Below are positions 36,304 through 49,055 of a DNA stretch of 64,000 nt, in pieces. The translations under genes and the position numbers were made by a program. How positions within the stretch are numbered: the first letter of the stretch is position 1; the number at the start of each line of letters is the position of its first letter. This DNA is from Cellulomonas avistercoris (GTDB lineage Bacteria > Actinomycetota > Actinomycetes > Actinomycetales > Cellulomonadaceae). The DNA lies in NCBI RefSeq assembly GCF_014836445.1, contig NZ_JACSQV010000001.1:179469-243468 (forward strand), in the 5' to 3' direction. The notes under the pieces were generated by a model that saw nothing but the letters and a program-made list of their open reading frames with translations, did no database searches and had not been told where the DNA came from.

Positions 36304-37519
36304 GCGACGCGATCCTCGTCCTCGAGGACGGCCGCACGTTCGCCGGGCGGGCCTACGGGGCCACCGGACGGACCGTCGGCGAGATCGTCTTCAACACCGG
36401 CATGACGGGCTACCAGGAGACCCTGACGGACCCGTCGTACCACCGGCAGATCGTCGTGATGACGGCGCCCCACATCGGCAACACGGGTGTGAACGACGAG
36501 GACCCCGAGTCCTCCCGCATCTGGGTGGCGGGCTACGTCGTGCGCGACCCCGCGCGGCGCTCGTCGAGCTGGCGTGCGCGTCGGTCCCTCGACGAGGACC
36601 TCGTCGCGCAGGGGGTCGTCGGCATCAGCGACGTCGACACCCGCGCGCTCACGCGGCACCTGCGCGAGCGCGGGGTCATGCGCGCCGGCATCTTCTCGGG
36701 CGACGCGCTCGTGCGTCCCGAGGGTGAGCGACGCCCTGTGGACGAGCTGGTCGACGAGGTGCTGGCCGCGCCGCAGATGGCCGGGGCCGACCTGGCGGGG
36801 GAGGTCAGCGTCGACGAGTCGTACGTCGTGCGCGCCCTGGACGCGGACGGCGCTCCTCTGGACGCCCCCCGCGCGCGCGTCGCGGCGGTCGACCTCGGCA
36901 TCAAGTCGATGACGCCGCAGCGTCTGGCGGAGCGCGGCGTCGAGGTGCACGTGCTCCCCGCGACGTCGTCGATCGAGGACGTGCTCGCGGTGCAGCCGGA
37001 CGGCGTGTTCTTCTCGAACGGACCCGGCGACCCGTCGGCGGCGCGCCACGAGATCGACGTGCTGCGCGGCGTGCTGGACCGGCGGATCCCGTTCTTCGGC
37101 ATCTGCTACGGCAACCAGCTCTTCGGCCGCGCGCTCGGCTTCGGCACGTACAAGCTGCGCTACGGGCACCGCGGCGTGAACCAGCCCGTCGTCGACCGCA
37201 CGACCGGCAAGGTGGAGATCACGGCCCACAACCACGGCTTCGCCGTGGACGCCCCGCTGGACGGTGAGACGGCCGCACCCTTCGACGGCGGACGCTACGG
37301 GCGCGTGCGGGTGTCGCACGTCGACCTCAACGACGACGTCGTCGAGGGCCTCGAGGCGCTCGACCTGCCCGCGTTCTCCGTGCAGTACCACCCGGAGGCG
37401 GCCGCCGGACCGCACGACGCCGCCTACCTGTTCGACCGCTTCCTCGACCTCATGACCACGCACCGCGACGGCACCGGCTCGGCCGCGGACGCCGCCACCA
37501 CCGGAAAGGGCGCCGCCTG

Positions 37520-37520
<1 letters not shown>
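36300..37520 (+). CDS. carA: carbamoyl-phosphate synthase small (glutaminase) subunit
   Basis: Releases ammonia from glutamine for CarB; 406 residues. The nucleophile is the Cys in [15 protein letters not shown], where many bacteria read GICLGHQ; the YGNQ form is common in actinobacteria. The His-x-Glu partner is in FSVQYHPEA. The N-terminal domain has NTGMTGYQE and [11 protein letters not shown]. Its stop shares one base with the carB start (TGATG). Confidence 0.96.
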
Positions 37521-40854
<3,334 letters not shown>

Positions 40855-40858
<4 letters not shown>

Positions 40859-41703
40859 CGGGCGCGCCGTTCGGCGCGCGCCTCGCGGCGGCCATGGACG
40901 CGCACGGGCCCCTGTGCGTCGGGATCGACCCCCACTCGTCGCTCCTCGCCGAATGGGGCCTGCCCGACGACGCGACGGGCGTGCGCGAGTTCGCGCTGCG
41001 GGTCCTGGAGGCCGTCGCGGGCCGGGTCGCGGCGGTCAAGCCGCAGGCGGCCTTCTTCGAGCGGCACGGCTCCGCGGGTGTCGCGGTGCTCGAGGAGGTC
41101 GTCGCGGTCGGCCGCCAGACCGGGACGCTCGTCGTGGTGGACGCCAAGCGGGGTGACATCGGCTCCACCATGGGCGCCTACGCCGACGCGTTCCTGCGGG
41201 ACGGCTCGCCGCTCGCCGGTGACGCGCTGACCGTCTCGCCCTACCTCGGGTTCGGCTCCCTCGACCCGGCCGTCGACCTCGCGCTGGCGACGGGCCGCGG
41301 GCTGTTCGTGCTGTGCCTCACCTCCAACAAGGAGGGGCACGAGGTGCAGCACGCGCGGACGCCGGAGGGCGTGAGCGTCGCGGCGACGATGGCCGCACGA
41401 GCCGCCGAGATCAACGCCGGGGCGGTGCCGCTCGGTTCGGTCGGGCTGGTGGTCGGTGCGACGGTGGGCGACGCCGCGGTGCGTGCGGGCGTCGACCTGA
41501 CGCGCGTCAACGGCCCGCTGCTGGCGCCCGGGGTGGGCGCGCAGGGCGCCGGCGCGGCCGAGCTGAGCCGGGTGTTCGGTGCAGCTCGGCACCAGGTGCT
41601 GGCCTCGTCCAGCAGGGGAGTGCTCCGGGCAGGCCCGGACGTGGACGCGCTGCGTGCGGCGGCGCTCCGCGCGAGCTCCGAGGCGGCCGCAGCCCTGCGC
41701 TGA
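40855..41703 (+). CDS. pyrF: orotidine 5'-phosphate decarboxylase
   Basis: Last step to UMP; 282 residues, the longer 'type 2' form found in actinobacteria. Signatures are [25 protein letters not shown] and the catalytic [17 protein letters not shown] (Asp-Lys...Asp). The GTG at 40855 overlaps the carB stop. It ends the pyr operon; a terminator-like hairpin lies about 100 bases downstream. No pyrD or pyrE is in the window. Confidence 0.95.
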
Positions 41704-41753
41704 TCGGGCGTCGGGTGCGCCGGGCGGGCGCTTTCGTGGCTGTCGATGGCAGA

Positions 41754-41820
41754 CAATAACGGAACCTAGCGCCGAAACGCGCTAGAGAACTGACCACAGG
41801 GGCCGCCTAACGGCGGCCCC
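41754..41820 (+). ncRNA. possible small RNA downstream of pyrF
   Basis: A locally AT-richer stretch (CAATAA at 41754) is followed by two tidy hairpins: CTAGCGC-CGAAAC-GCGCTAG (41766-41785) and GGGGCCGCC-TAAC-GGCGGCCCC (41799-41820). The second resembles a terminator. It could be the end of the pyr transcript or a short independent RNA. No known family is recognised, and the promoter assignment is weak. Confidence 0.3.
41799..41820 (+). terminator. terminator of the pyr operon or of the candidate small RNA
   Basis: Perfect 9-bp stem with a TAAC loop, 95 bases after the pyrF stop. Confidence 0.7.
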
Positions 41821-41889
41821 GCAGGGACCAACGAACGACCCAGAGCGCGGGGGCCGGTCGCGCCGGCGTCCGATGTCCGAGCCGGTCGC

Positions 41890-41895
41890 TAGGGT
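41890..41895 (+). promoter_or_regulatory. -10 box of a leaderless promoter (recombinase-like gene)
   Basis: TAGGGT ends six bases before the GTG at 41902; no ribosome binding site is seen. Confidence 0.55.
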
Positions 41896-41901
41896 GCGGA
41901 C

Positions 41902-42816
41902 GTGCCGAGCGACGCGACCGTGGAACAGGCGGTGGGTCGGTACCTCGGGCTGCTGGGGGACCGCCACCCGAGTACCGCGCGCGCCTACCGCTGGGCGCTG
42001 ACGAACCTGCGGGACGTCGTGGGGGAGCAGGGGCTGTCCCACGTGCTCGGCGGCGAGGTGCTGGGCCTGTGGCTCGTGTCGCCGACGGGCGCCGGGCGGG
42101 AGCCGTCGGCGGCGTCCGTGCGGCAGCGCGCGACCGCCGCGCGCGGGCTGGTGCGGTTCACGGCGGACGCACGGCTCGTCGACGCGGCCACCGCGGACGC
42201 CGCGCTCGCCGTGCTCCGACGGCCGGCTACCCCACCCGTCGTGCGTGACACGGCTCCCGCTCGTCTGCTCCTCGCGCGCGCCGAGGGGCGACGTCCCCAC
42301 GGCGTCTCGTGGCACGTCTGGGTCCGGTTCCGCGCGCACGCGCTGACCCTCGCCGACACCGGTGCGACCGAGCGCGACCTGGCGCGGGCGTGCGTGACGG
42401 ACCTCGCCGCCGACCGCACGGCTCTCGTGCTGGGAGGGACGGCGCACGAGTGGGGCGAGTCGACGCGCCATGCCGTCACGACGTGGCTCTCGTCACGCGA
42501 GCAGCTGGTCGCGACGCTCCAGGGCAGCCCGCCGCCGCAGCTCTGGGTACGGGCGCACCCCTCGGTCCACCCGCGGACCGGAGCGGTCGCGGCCGTCGGC
42601 ATGCCCATCACCGCACGAGGGCTGCGCAAGGCGTTCCAGGACGTGGTCGCGGCGCTCGTCGACGGCGACCCCCGCCTGGCGACCTGCACCGTCGCCCACG
42701 TACGGGCCCTCGCGCCCGTCAGGACCGTGGCCCGGGGCGAGCCCGTGGCGCCCGCCCTCCGCCGTCCGGAGCGCCCTCCGGAGAGCTCTCCGGAGGGCGT
42801 CGTGGAGCAGGTCTGA
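41902..42816 (+). CDS. tyrosine-recombinase-fold protein without visible catalytic residues
   Basis: 304 residues. The N-terminus (VEQAVGRYLGLLGDRHPSTARAY...) matches the core-binding helical domain of phage-type integrases and XerC/D. The middle part (TERDLARACVTDLAADRTALVL) lines up with the region after the first catalytic Arg. I cannot find the HxxR box or the catalytic Tyr: the corresponding stretch reads TVAHVRALAPVRTVARG, and there is no Tyr in the C-terminal half. It may be a domesticated, DNA-binding-only relative, or a decayed integrase. The last ~15 codons lie in a perfect 26-bp palindrome. It sits between pyrF and mihF, with its own leaderless promoter. Confidence 0.55.
   Translation: MPSDATVEQAVGRYLGLLGDRHPSTARAYRWALTNLRDVVGEQGLSHVLGGEVLGLWLVSPTGAGREPSAASVRQRATAARGLVRFTADARLVDAATADAALAVLRRPATPPVVRDTAPARLLLARAEGRRPHGVSWHVWVRFRAHALTLADTGATERDLARACVTDLAADRTALVLGGTAHEWGESTRHAVTTWLSSREQLVATLQGSPPPQLWVRAHPSVHPRTGAVAAVGMPITARGLRKAFQDVVAALVDGDPRLATCTVAHVRALAPVRTVARGEPVAPALRRPERPPESSPEGVVEQV
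42773..42798 (+). repeat. 26-bp perfect palindrome at the 3' end of the recombinase-like gene
   Basis: The sequence from 42773 to 42798 (centred on GAGCTC) equals its own reverse complement and ends 18 bases before the end of the coding region. It can fold as a strong hairpin in RNA, or bind a dimeric protein as DNA. Confidence 0.75.
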
Positions 42817-42860
42817 CCGGCGTCGGCGCAGGTCCAGGCGCGACACGCGACCCGCCCGCG

Positions 42861-42889
42861 TTGCCGAGCGGCAGTCCCGTCGCTAGTTT
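42861..42889 (+). promoter_or_regulatory. sigma-A-type promoter of mihF
   Basis: TTGCCG at 42861-42866, a 17-base spacer and TAGTTT at 42884-42889. This is the best-formed housekeeping promoter in the window, leaving a leader of about 57 bases. Confidence 0.65.
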
Positions 42890-42952
42890 CGTCTTCAGAT
42901 CCCGCGCATCGGCGACAAGGATCTCCGGCCCAGTGACGAGAAGGTGAAGCGC

Positions 42953-43264
42953 GTGGCTCTTCCTCCGCTGACTCCCGAACAACGAGCCGCCGCGCTCGAG
43001 AAGGCTGCCGCGGCGCGGCAGGCCCGTGCCGAGGTGAAGAACCGCCTCAAGTACTCGCAGGGTTCCCTGTCCGAGGTGATCGAGCAGGGACAGCGGGACG
43101 AGACGATCGGCAAGCTCAAGGTCGCCGCCCTGCTGGAGTCCCTTCCCGGTGTGGGGAAGGTCAAGGCCCGTGCGATCATGTCCGAGATCGGCATCTCGGA
43201 GACGCGTCGGGTGCGTGGCCTCGGCCCGCACCAGGTGAAGGCGCTCGTCGACCGGTTCGGCTGA
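42953..43264 (+). CDS. mihF: actinobacterial integration host factor mIHF
   Basis: 103-residue nucleoid protein that bends DNA and, in mycobacteria, supports phage L5 integration. It starts VALPPLTPEQRAAALEKAAA, the standard family N-terminus. SLPGVGKVKARAIMSEIGI is a helix-two-turns-helix DNA-binding segment, and HQVKALVDRFG ends the protein. GTG at 42953 is preferred over GTG at 42944 because it gives the canonical N-terminus, with GAGAAGG eight bases upstream. Own promoter upstream, terminator downstream. Confidence 0.95.
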   Translation: MALPPLTPEQRAAALEKAAAARQARAEVKNRLKYSQGSLSEVIEQGQRDETIGKLKVAALLESLPGVGKVKARAIMSEIGISETRRVRGLGPHQVKALVDRFG

Positions 43265-43280
43265 GCGTCCCGTGAGCCCC

Positions 43281-43314
43281 ACGGCGCCCCGTCCGAAGCC
43301 GGCCGGGGCGCCGT
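43281..43314 (+). terminator. terminator between mihF and gmk
   Basis: Perfect 11-bp stem ACGGCGCCCCG / CGGGGCGCCGT with a 12-base loop, starting 16 bases after the mihF stop. Confidence 0.75.
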
Positions 43315-43369
43315 CTCATGTCCGGGAAACGCCGGACGTCCATCCCTGATCTGGAGCGGTGCACCACCC

Positions 43370-43936
43370 ATGACCACCACGCCGGCACGGCTCACCGTGC
43401 TCGCCGGACCGACAGCCGTGGGCAAGGGGACGGTCTCGGCCGACATCCGCGCCCGGTACCCCCAGGTCTGGCTCTCCGTCTCGATGACGACCCGCGAGCC
43501 GCGACCGGGCGAGGTGGACGGTCTGCACTACCACTTCGTGTCGTCCCAGCGCTTCGACGAGATGGTGGCGCGCGGCGAGCTGCTCGAGTGGGCGGTCGTG
43601 CACGGCCGCAACCGGTACGGCACGCCCCGTGGGCCGGTCCTCGAGCGGCTCGCCGCAGGGGAGCCCGCGCTCCTGGAGATCGACCTGCAGGGCGCGCGCC
43701 AGGTGCGCGAGTCCATGCCGGACGCGCGGTTCGTGTTCCTCGCCCCGCCGTCCTGGGACGAGCTCGTCCGGCGGCTCGTCGGCCGGGGGACCGAGGGCGA
43801 GGAGGAGCGCGAGCGCCGGCTCGCCACCGCGCGTGTCGAGCTGGCCGCGGAGCCGGAGTTCGACCACGTCGTCGTGAACGACGACGTCCACCGCGCCACC
43901 GACGAGCTGGTGCGGCTCATGGGCGTCGTCGTCTGA
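43370..43936 (+). CDS. gmk: guanylate kinase
   Basis: Phosphorylates GMP to GDP; 188 residues. P-loop [14 protein letters not shown], the GMP-binding [22 protein letters not shown] segment read in parts ([14 protein letters not shown]), and the [14 protein letters not shown] block are all present. The ATG at 43370 follows GAGCGG. The gmk-rpoZ-coaBC-metK order is the usual actinobacterial one. Confidence 0.95.
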   Translation: MTTTPARLTVLAGPTAVGKGTVSADIRARYPQVWLSVSMTTREPRPGEVDGLHYHFVSSQRFDEMVARGELLEWAVVHGRNRYGTPRGPVLERLAAGEPALLEIDLQGARQVRESMPDARFVFLAPPSWDELVRRLVGRGTEGEEERERRLATARVELAAEPEFDHVVVNDDVHRATDELVRLMGVVV

Positions 43937-43968
43937 CCTGCGGGGCGGGGCGTCCCTGCCCGACCGGG

Positions 43969-43974
43969 TACGAT
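43969..43974 (+). promoter_or_regulatory. probable -10 box of rpoZ
   Basis: TACGAT, about 100 bases before the rpoZ start, gives a leader of about 92 bases. The surrounding leader shows no strong hairpin. Confidence 0.4.
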
Positions 43975-44072
43975 GGGGCCGACTGCGCCGCTCGCCGCCC
44001 GAGCATCATCCCGGGCGATCGCCCGCGGCGCCTGCGAACCCGCACCACTCTCCGACAGGACGGGAGTCCTCC

Positions 44073-44339
44073 GTGTCCGGAACCGTTGCCGCCCCCACGG
44101 GCATCACCGACCCGCCGATCGACCGCCTCCTCGAGCGCACCGACTCGAAGTACGCGCTCGTGCTCTTCTCCTCGAAGCGCGCGCGGCAGATCAACGCCTA
44201 CTACGCCCAGCTCAACGAGGGCCTGCTCGAGTACGTCGGGCCGCTCGTCGAGACGCGCCCGCAGGAGAAGCCGCTGTCGATCGCGATGCGCGAGATCGAC
44301 GCCGGCCTCCTCACGTCGGAGCCGGTCGAGGGCGACTGA
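44073..44339 (+). CDS. rpoZ: RNA polymerase omega subunit
   Basis: 88-residue subunit that helps fold beta-prime. The core [31 protein letters not shown] (read in parts: [26 protein letters not shown]) and the C-terminal [15 protein letters not shown] are the actinobacterial omega signatures. The GTG at 44073 follows GGGAG by six bases. coaBC starts nine bases after its stop. Confidence 0.94.
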   Translation: MSGTVAAPTGITDPPIDRLLERTDSKYALVLFSSKRARQINAYYAQLNEGLLEYVGPLVETRPQEKPLSIAMREIDAGLLTSEPVEGD

Positions 44340-44348
44340 CCCTCCGTC

Positions 44349-45599
44349 ATGCGCATCGTCCTCGGCGTCGCGGGCGGCATCGCCGCCTACAAGGCGGTCC
44401 TGCTGCTGCGGCTCCTGCGCGAGCAGGGCCATGCCGTCCGCGTCGTCCCGACGCGCTCGTCCCTCGAGTTCGTCGGGCGCGCGACGTGGGAGGCCCTCTC
44501 GGGTGAACCCGTCACCACCGACGTGTTCGAGGACGTCGACCAGGTCGCCCACGTCGCCGTCGGCAAGGGCGCGGAGCTCCTCGTCGTCGCGCCGGCCACG
44601 GCCGACCTGCTGGCCCGTGCGGCCGCGGGGCGCGCGGACGACCTGCTGACCGCGACGCTGCTCGTCGCACGCTGCCCCGTGCTGCTGGCGCCCGCGATGC
44701 ACACGGAGATGTGGGACCACCCCGCGACGGTCGCCAACGTCGCGACGCTGCGTGCGCGCGGTGTCCACGTGCTGGAGCCCGCATCCGGGCGCCTGACGGG
44801 CCAGGACTCCGGCCCCGGGCGCCTGCCCGAGCCCGAGGAGATCGCCGCGGCCGCGCTCGCGCTCCTGGCGCCGGCACGCCCGGCGGACCTGTCGGGTCGG
44901 CGCGTGGTGGTGTCGGCAGGCGGGACCCGCGAGGCGCTGGACCCCGTGCGGTTCCTGGGCAACCGGTCCTCCGGCCGCCAGGGCGTCGCCCTCGCGCAGG
45001 CCGCGACCGAGCGTGGCGCCCTCGTCACGCTCGTGGCCGCCAACGTCGGTACCGAGGTGCTCGCGGGGCTGAGCCGCGGCGTCGACGTCGTGCCCGTCGA
45101 GTCGGGCGAGGACCTGCGCCGCGCCGTCCGGGACGCCGCACGCGCCGCCGACGTCGTCGTCATGGCCGCCGCGATCGCGGACTACCGCCCCGCGACCGCG
45201 TCGGACAGCAAGCTCAAGAAGTCGGGCGGTGGCACCACGCTGACGCTCGTCGAGACGACGGACGTGCTGCGCGAGCTGGTCACGGACCCGCCGCGCCGCG
45301 GGCAGGTTGTCGTGGGGTTCGCCGCCGAGACCGGGGACTCCGAGGGCTCGGTCCTCGACCACGCGCGCGCCAAGGCGGTCCGCAAGGGCGCCGACCTGCT
45401 CGTCGTCAACCCCGTCGGTGACGGTCGCGGCTTCGGCACGTCCACCAACGACGTCACCGTGGTCGACGGCTCCGGTGACGTCGTCACGACGGCGTCGGGC
45501 ACCAAGCTCGAGGTCTCGCACGCGATCTGGGACGTCGTGGTCCCGGTCCTGGACGGTCGTGCGGCGCAGACCGGCGACGCCGTTAGCATGCGCGCATGA
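44349..45599 (+). CDS. coaBC: phosphopantothenoylcysteine decarboxylase / synthetase
   Basis: Bifunctional coenzyme A enzyme of 416 residues. The N-terminal CoaC half has the flavin-binding [12 protein letters not shown] and [11 protein letters not shown], where the His replaces the Asn of the classical PxMNxxMW motif, a change common in actinobacteria. The C-terminal CoaB half has [19 protein letters not shown] and the dimer loop around KLKKSGGG. The ATG at 44349 lies nine bases after rpoZ. Its stop overlaps the metK start. Confidence 0.95.
   Translation: MRIVLGVAGGIAAYKAVLLLRLLREQGHAVRVVPTRSSLEFVGRATWEALSGEPVTTDVFEDVDQVAHVAVGKGAELLVVAPATADLLARAAAGRADDLLTATLLVARCPVLLAPAMHTEMWDHPATVANVATLRARGVHVLEPASGRLTGQDSGPGRLPEPEEIAAAALALLAPARPADLSGRRVVVSAGGTREALDPVRFLGNRSSGRQGVALAQAATERGALVTLVAANVGTEVLAGLSRGVDVVPVESGEDLRRAVRDAARAADVVVMAAAIADYRPATASDSKLKKSGGGTTLTLVETTDVLRELVTDPPRRGQVVVGFAAETGDSEGSVLDHARAKAVRKGADLLVVNPVGDGRGFGTSTNDVTVVDGSGDVVTTASGTKLEVSHAIWDVVVPVLDGRAAQTGDAVSMRA
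45584..45589 (+). promoter_or_regulatory. -10 box of an internal leaderless metK promoter
   Basis: TAGCAT ends six bases before the metK ATG and lies inside the last codons of coaBC. It would give metK a leaderless transcript in addition to operon readthrough. Confidence 0.45.
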
Positions 45600-46795
45600 C
45601 CTCCTCGCACCTCCGCCTGTTCACCTCGGAGTCGGTGACGGAGGGGCACCCCGACAAGATCTGCGACCAGATCTCCGACGCGATCCTCGACGCCATCCTC
45701 GAGCAGGACCCGACGGCCCGGGTGGCGGTGGAGACCATGGTCACCACGGGTCTCGTGCACGTCGCAGGCGAGGTGACGACGTCGGCGTACGTCGAGATCC
45801 CGCAGATCGTCCGTGAGGTGGTCCGGGGGATCGGGTACACCTCGTCGCTCATCGGGTTCGACGGCGACTCGTGCGGCGTGTCGGTGTCGATCGGGCAGCA
45901 GTCGCCCGACATCGCGGCGGGCGTCGACAAGGCGATCGAGGTGCGGCAGGACGACCGCGACCTCGACCCGCTCGACCTGCAGGGCGCCGGCGACCAGGGA
46001 CTCATGTTCGGGTACGCCAGCGACGAGACGCCCACGCTGCTGCCGCTGCCGATCTGGCTGGCCCACCGCCTCGCCGAGCGGCTCGCGCAGGTGCGCAAGG
46101 ACGGCACGCTGGCGGGCCTGCGGCCCGACGGCAAGACCCAGGTGACCGTCGGCTACGACGGGGACACCCCCGTCTCGCTCGACACGGTGGTGCTGTCCAC
46201 GCAGCACGAGCCGAACCTGGCGGAGTCGACGCTCGCGGCTCAGGTCGCCGAGCTGGTCGTGGCCCCCGTGCTCGCGGACGCGGGGATCGACACCTCGGCC
46301 CACCGCCTGCTCGTCAACCCCACGGGCCAGTTCGTCATCGGCGGCCCCCAGGGCGACGCAGGGCTGACGGGTCGCAAGATCATCGTCGACACGTACGGCG
46401 GCATGGCGCGCCACGGCGGCGGTGCGTTCTCCGGCAAGGACCCGTCGAAGGTGGACCGGTCGGCCGCGTACGCGATGCGCTGGGTCGCCAAGAACGTCGT
46501 GGCCGCCGGGCTGGCCCGGCGTTGCGAGGTGCAGGTCGCGTACGCGATCGGCAAGGCGCACCCGGTCGGCCTGTACGTCGAGACGTTCGGGACGGGGACC
46601 GTGTCGGACGACCGGCTCACGCAGGCGATCACGGACGTCTTCGACCTGCGACCCGCCGCGATCATCCGCGACCTCGACCTGCTGCGGCCGGTGTACCGGC
46701 GCACGGCCGCCTACGGCCACTTCGGGCGTGAGCTGCCGGAGTTCACGTGGGAGCGGACCGACCGCACGGCCCACCTCCTGTCGGCCCTCGGCTGA
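45596..46795 (+). CDS. metK: S-adenosylmethionine synthase
   Basis: Makes AdoMet from Met and ATP; 399 residues. [20 protein letters not shown] (start of the family), [12 protein letters not shown] and the P-loop-like [19 protein letters not shown] are present. The ATG at 45596 overlaps the coaBC stop by 4 bases. No SAM riboswitch is visible upstream. Confidence 0.97.
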   Translation: MTSSHLRLFTSESVTEGHPDKICDQISDAILDAILEQDPTARVAVETMVTTGLVHVAGEVTTSAYVEIPQIVREVVRGIGYTSSLIGFDGDSCGVSVSIGQQSPDIAAGVDKAIEVRQDDRDLDPLDLQGAGDQGLMFGYASDETPTLLPLPIWLAHRLAERLAQVRKDGTLAGLRPDGKTQVTVGYDGDTPVSLDTVVLSTQHEPNLAESTLAAQVAELVVAPVLADAGIDTSAHRLLVNPTGQFVIGGPQGDAGLTGRKIIVDTYGGMARHGGGAFSGKDPSKVDRSAAYAMRWVAKNVVAAGLARRCEVQVAYAIGKAHPVGLYVETFGTGTVSDDRLTQAITDVFDLRPAAIIRDLDLLRPVYRRTAAYGHFGRELPEFTWERTDRTAHLLSALG

Positions 46796-46811
46796 CTCCG
46801 CCCGCGCGGAG
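46796..46811 (+). terminator. short hairpin after metK
   Basis: CTCCGC-CCGC-GCGGAG, a 6-bp stem directly after the stop codon. Weak as a terminator. Confidence 0.35.
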
Positions 46812-46871
46812 CACGTGCGCGGCGGCGCACCCGGCGGCCCGTCGCCGCCCGTGTCCGCGCGGCGTGGTGGG

Positions 46872-49016
46872 ATGGCACCCGTGACCGACGTCCTGCCCCC
46901 CGAGCAGCCCGCGCTGGCGGGCCTCGAGGTGCCTCAGGCGCGACGTCGACGTGTCGCGGCACCGCCCGGCCCTGCCGCGCGGCTGCCGGTGGCGCGCGTG
47001 TGCGTCGACCTCGCACCGCCCCACCTCGACCGGCCGTTCGAGTACGTGGTCCCCGAGACGCTCGACGCGGCCGCGCAGCCCGGCGTCCGGGTCAAGGTGA
47101 GGTTCGCCGGGCAGGACGTCGACGGCTGGCTCCTGGAACGTGTCGACCACGCCACGCACGAGGGGCGTCTGCTGCCCGTGCGACGCGTCGTGTCGCGCGA
47201 GCCCGTCGTCGCACCGTCGGTCGCGCGCCTGGCACGCGCGGTCGCGGACCGCTGGGCGGGCACGCTCGCGGACGTCCTGCGCCTCGCCGTCCCGCCCCGG
47301 CACGCGCGCGTCGAGGGCGAGCCGCGCCCGGGCGACGACGGCACGGCACCCGGCCGGGACGACGCACCGCCGGCCGCTGCCGCCGTCGACGGCCAGCCCG
47401 TGGCCGCGCCGCCGACGGCGCCGGCGTGGGACGCCTACCGAGGCGGCCCGGCCTTCCTGCGGCACGTGGCGTCCGGCGGTGCCCCGCGCGCGGTGTGGAC
47501 CGCCCTGCCCGGCAGCGGCGAGCACCGCTGGGCCGCCGCGGTCGCCCAGGCGGTCGCGACGTGCGTGCACGGCGGTCGCGGTGCTCTCGTGGTGGTGCCC
47601 GACGGGCGCGACGTCGACCGGGTGTGCGCCGCGCTGGCGGACGCGGGACTCGCGGACGTGGCCGACGGCGGTGTCGTCGCGCGCCTCGTGGCCGACGACG
47701 GACCGGCGGCCCGCTACCGCGCCTTCCTGGCGGCGCTGCGCGGTCGCGCCCGCGTCGTGGTGGGGACGCGCGCGTCGGCGTTCGCGCCCGTGGCGGACCT
47801 CGGCCTCGCCGTCTGCTGGGACGACGGCGACCTCCAGCACGCCGAGCCGCGCGCGCCGTACCCGCACGTGCGCGAGGTCCTCGCGCTGCGGTCCGAGCTC
47901 GAGGGAGCCGCGCTGCTCGTCGGCGGGCACGCGCGCACGGTCGAGGCGCAGCAGCTGGTCGTGTCGGGGTGGGCGCGCGAGGTCGTCGCGGACCGCGCGG
48001 TCGTCCGGGCGCGCACGGCGCGGGTCACGGCGCTGACGAGCGTCGAGCTGGCGCGCGAGGGCCCCGCCGCGGCAGCGCGTCTGCCCGGGCCGGCGTGGCG
48101 CGTCCTGCGCGACGCCCTGCTCGCGGGTCCCGTCCTGGTCCAGGTCCCACGCGCCGGCTACGTGCCGGTGGTGGCCTGCGTCCGCTGCCGGACGCCCGCC
48201 CGCTGCAGCACGTGCCACGGGCCCCTGGGCCTGACCAGCGGTGACGGGCCGCCGTCCTGCGGCTGGTGCGGCCGGCTGGCCGCCGACCGGCGGTGCGACG
48301 AGTGCGGCGCGTCCGGCCTGCGCTCCGTGCGCGTGGGGTCCGAGCGCACCGCCGAGGAGCTCGGGCGCGCCTTCCCCGGCGTCACCGTCCGCGTCTCGGG
48401 GGCACGCGCGGCCGGTGGCGTCCTCGCCGAGGTGCCGGACCGCCCCGCGCTCGTCGTCGCGACCCCGGGCGCCGAGCCGCATGCGCCGTCCGGCTACGCG
48501 GCGGCGGTGCTGCTCGACGCCGCGGTCGCCAGCGCGGGCGAGCGGCTGGGCGCCGAGGTCGACGCGCTGCGCCGGTGGCTGGGCGCCGCCGCACTGGTCC
48601 GGCCCACGGGCGAGGGCGGCCAGGTGCTGCTCGTCGGCGACGGCGCGGCCCGCCCCACGCAGGCGCTGGTGCGGTGGGACCCCGCGGGGCTCGCGGAGCG
48701 CGAGCTCGACGAGCGCCGAGGGCTCCGGCTACCGCCCGCCGTGCGTGTCGCGGCGCTCACGGGCACGCGGGACGCGGTCGCGGCGGTCGTCACGCGCGTG
48801 GACGTCCCGGTCCTGGAGGTGCTCGGACCCGTGCCCCTGCCCGTCGACGACCGGGACGGCCCGGCGCTGGAGCCCGAGGTCCGCACGCTGCTGCGGGTGC
48901 CCCCGAGCGACGGAGCGGCCCTCGCACGGGCGGTCGCGGCGTCGGTCGCGATCCGGAGCGCACGTCGCGAGGGCGGCACGGTCCGTGTCCAGGTGGACCC
49001 TGCCGACCTCCTGTGA
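46872..49016 (+). CDS. priA: primosomal protein N' (PriA), helicase motifs degenerate
   Basis: About 714 residues, PriA-like by its N-terminal 3'-DNA-binding domain (VARVCVDLAPPHLDRPFEYVVP read in parts) and its zinc cysteines (CVRCRTPARCSTC; CGWCGR; CDECGA). The ATPase core is eroded: where Walker A GxTGSGKT should be it reads ALPGSGEHRW, and the DEEH box is replaced by CWDDGDLQH. It therefore should not unwind DNA; such helicase-dead PriA proteins are known across actinobacteria. Start uncertain between ATG 46872 and GTG 46881; TGGGAT at 46868-46873, seven bases before the GTG, may be a leaderless -10 and would favour 46881. Confidence 0.88.
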   Translation: MAPVTDVLPPEQPALAGLEVPQARRRRVAAPPGPAARLPVARVCVDLAPPHLDRPFEYVVPETLDAAAQPGVRVKVRFAGQDVDGWLLERVDHATHEGRLLPVRRVVSREPVVAPSVARLARAVADRWAGTLADVLRLAVPPRHARVEGEPRPGDDGTAPGRDDAPPAAAAVDGQPVAAPPTAPAWDAYRGGPAFLRHVASGGAPRAVWTALPGSGEHRWAAAVAQAVATCVHGGRGALVVVPDGRDVDRVCAALADAGLADVADGGVVARLVADDGPAARYRAFLAALRGRARVVVGTRASAFAPVADLGLAVCWDDGDLQHAEPRAPYPHVREVLALRSELEGAALLVGGHARTVEAQQLVVSGWAREVVADRAVVRARTARVTALTSVELAREGPAAAARLPGPAWRVLRDALLAGPVLVQVPRAGYVPVVACVRCRTPARCSTCHGPLGLTSGDGPPSCGWCGRLAADRRCDECGASGLRSVRVGSERTAEELGRAFPGVTVRVSGARAAGGVLAEVPDRPALVVATPGAEPHAPSGYAAAVLLDAAVASAGERLGAEVDALRRWLGAAALVRPTGEGGQVLLVGDGAARPTQALVRWDPAGLAERELDERRGLRLPPAVRVAALTGTRDAVAAVVTRVDVPVLEVLGPVPLPVDDRDGPALEPEVRTLLRVPPSDGAALARAVAASVAIRSARREGGTVRVQVDPADLL

Positions 49017-49042
49017 GAGCCAAGGGGACCGCTCCCGCGACC

Positions 49043-49048
49043 TAGGAT
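49043..49048 (+). promoter_or_regulatory. -10 box of a leaderless fmt promoter
   Basis: TAGGAT ends seven bases before the fmt ATG; no ribosome binding site is seen. Confidence 0.55.
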
Positions 49049-49055
49049 CGAGCCC

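Noticed and set aside
41704..41901. Phage attachment site or CRISPR-like repeat near the recombinase-like gene
   Set aside because: The two hairpins are different sequences, there is no tRNA or direct-repeat pair around the gene, and no other phage gene is near.
45541..45596. SAM riboswitch before metK
   Set aside because: metK overlaps coaBC by 4 bases and there is no room for an aptamer; only a -10 box is seen.
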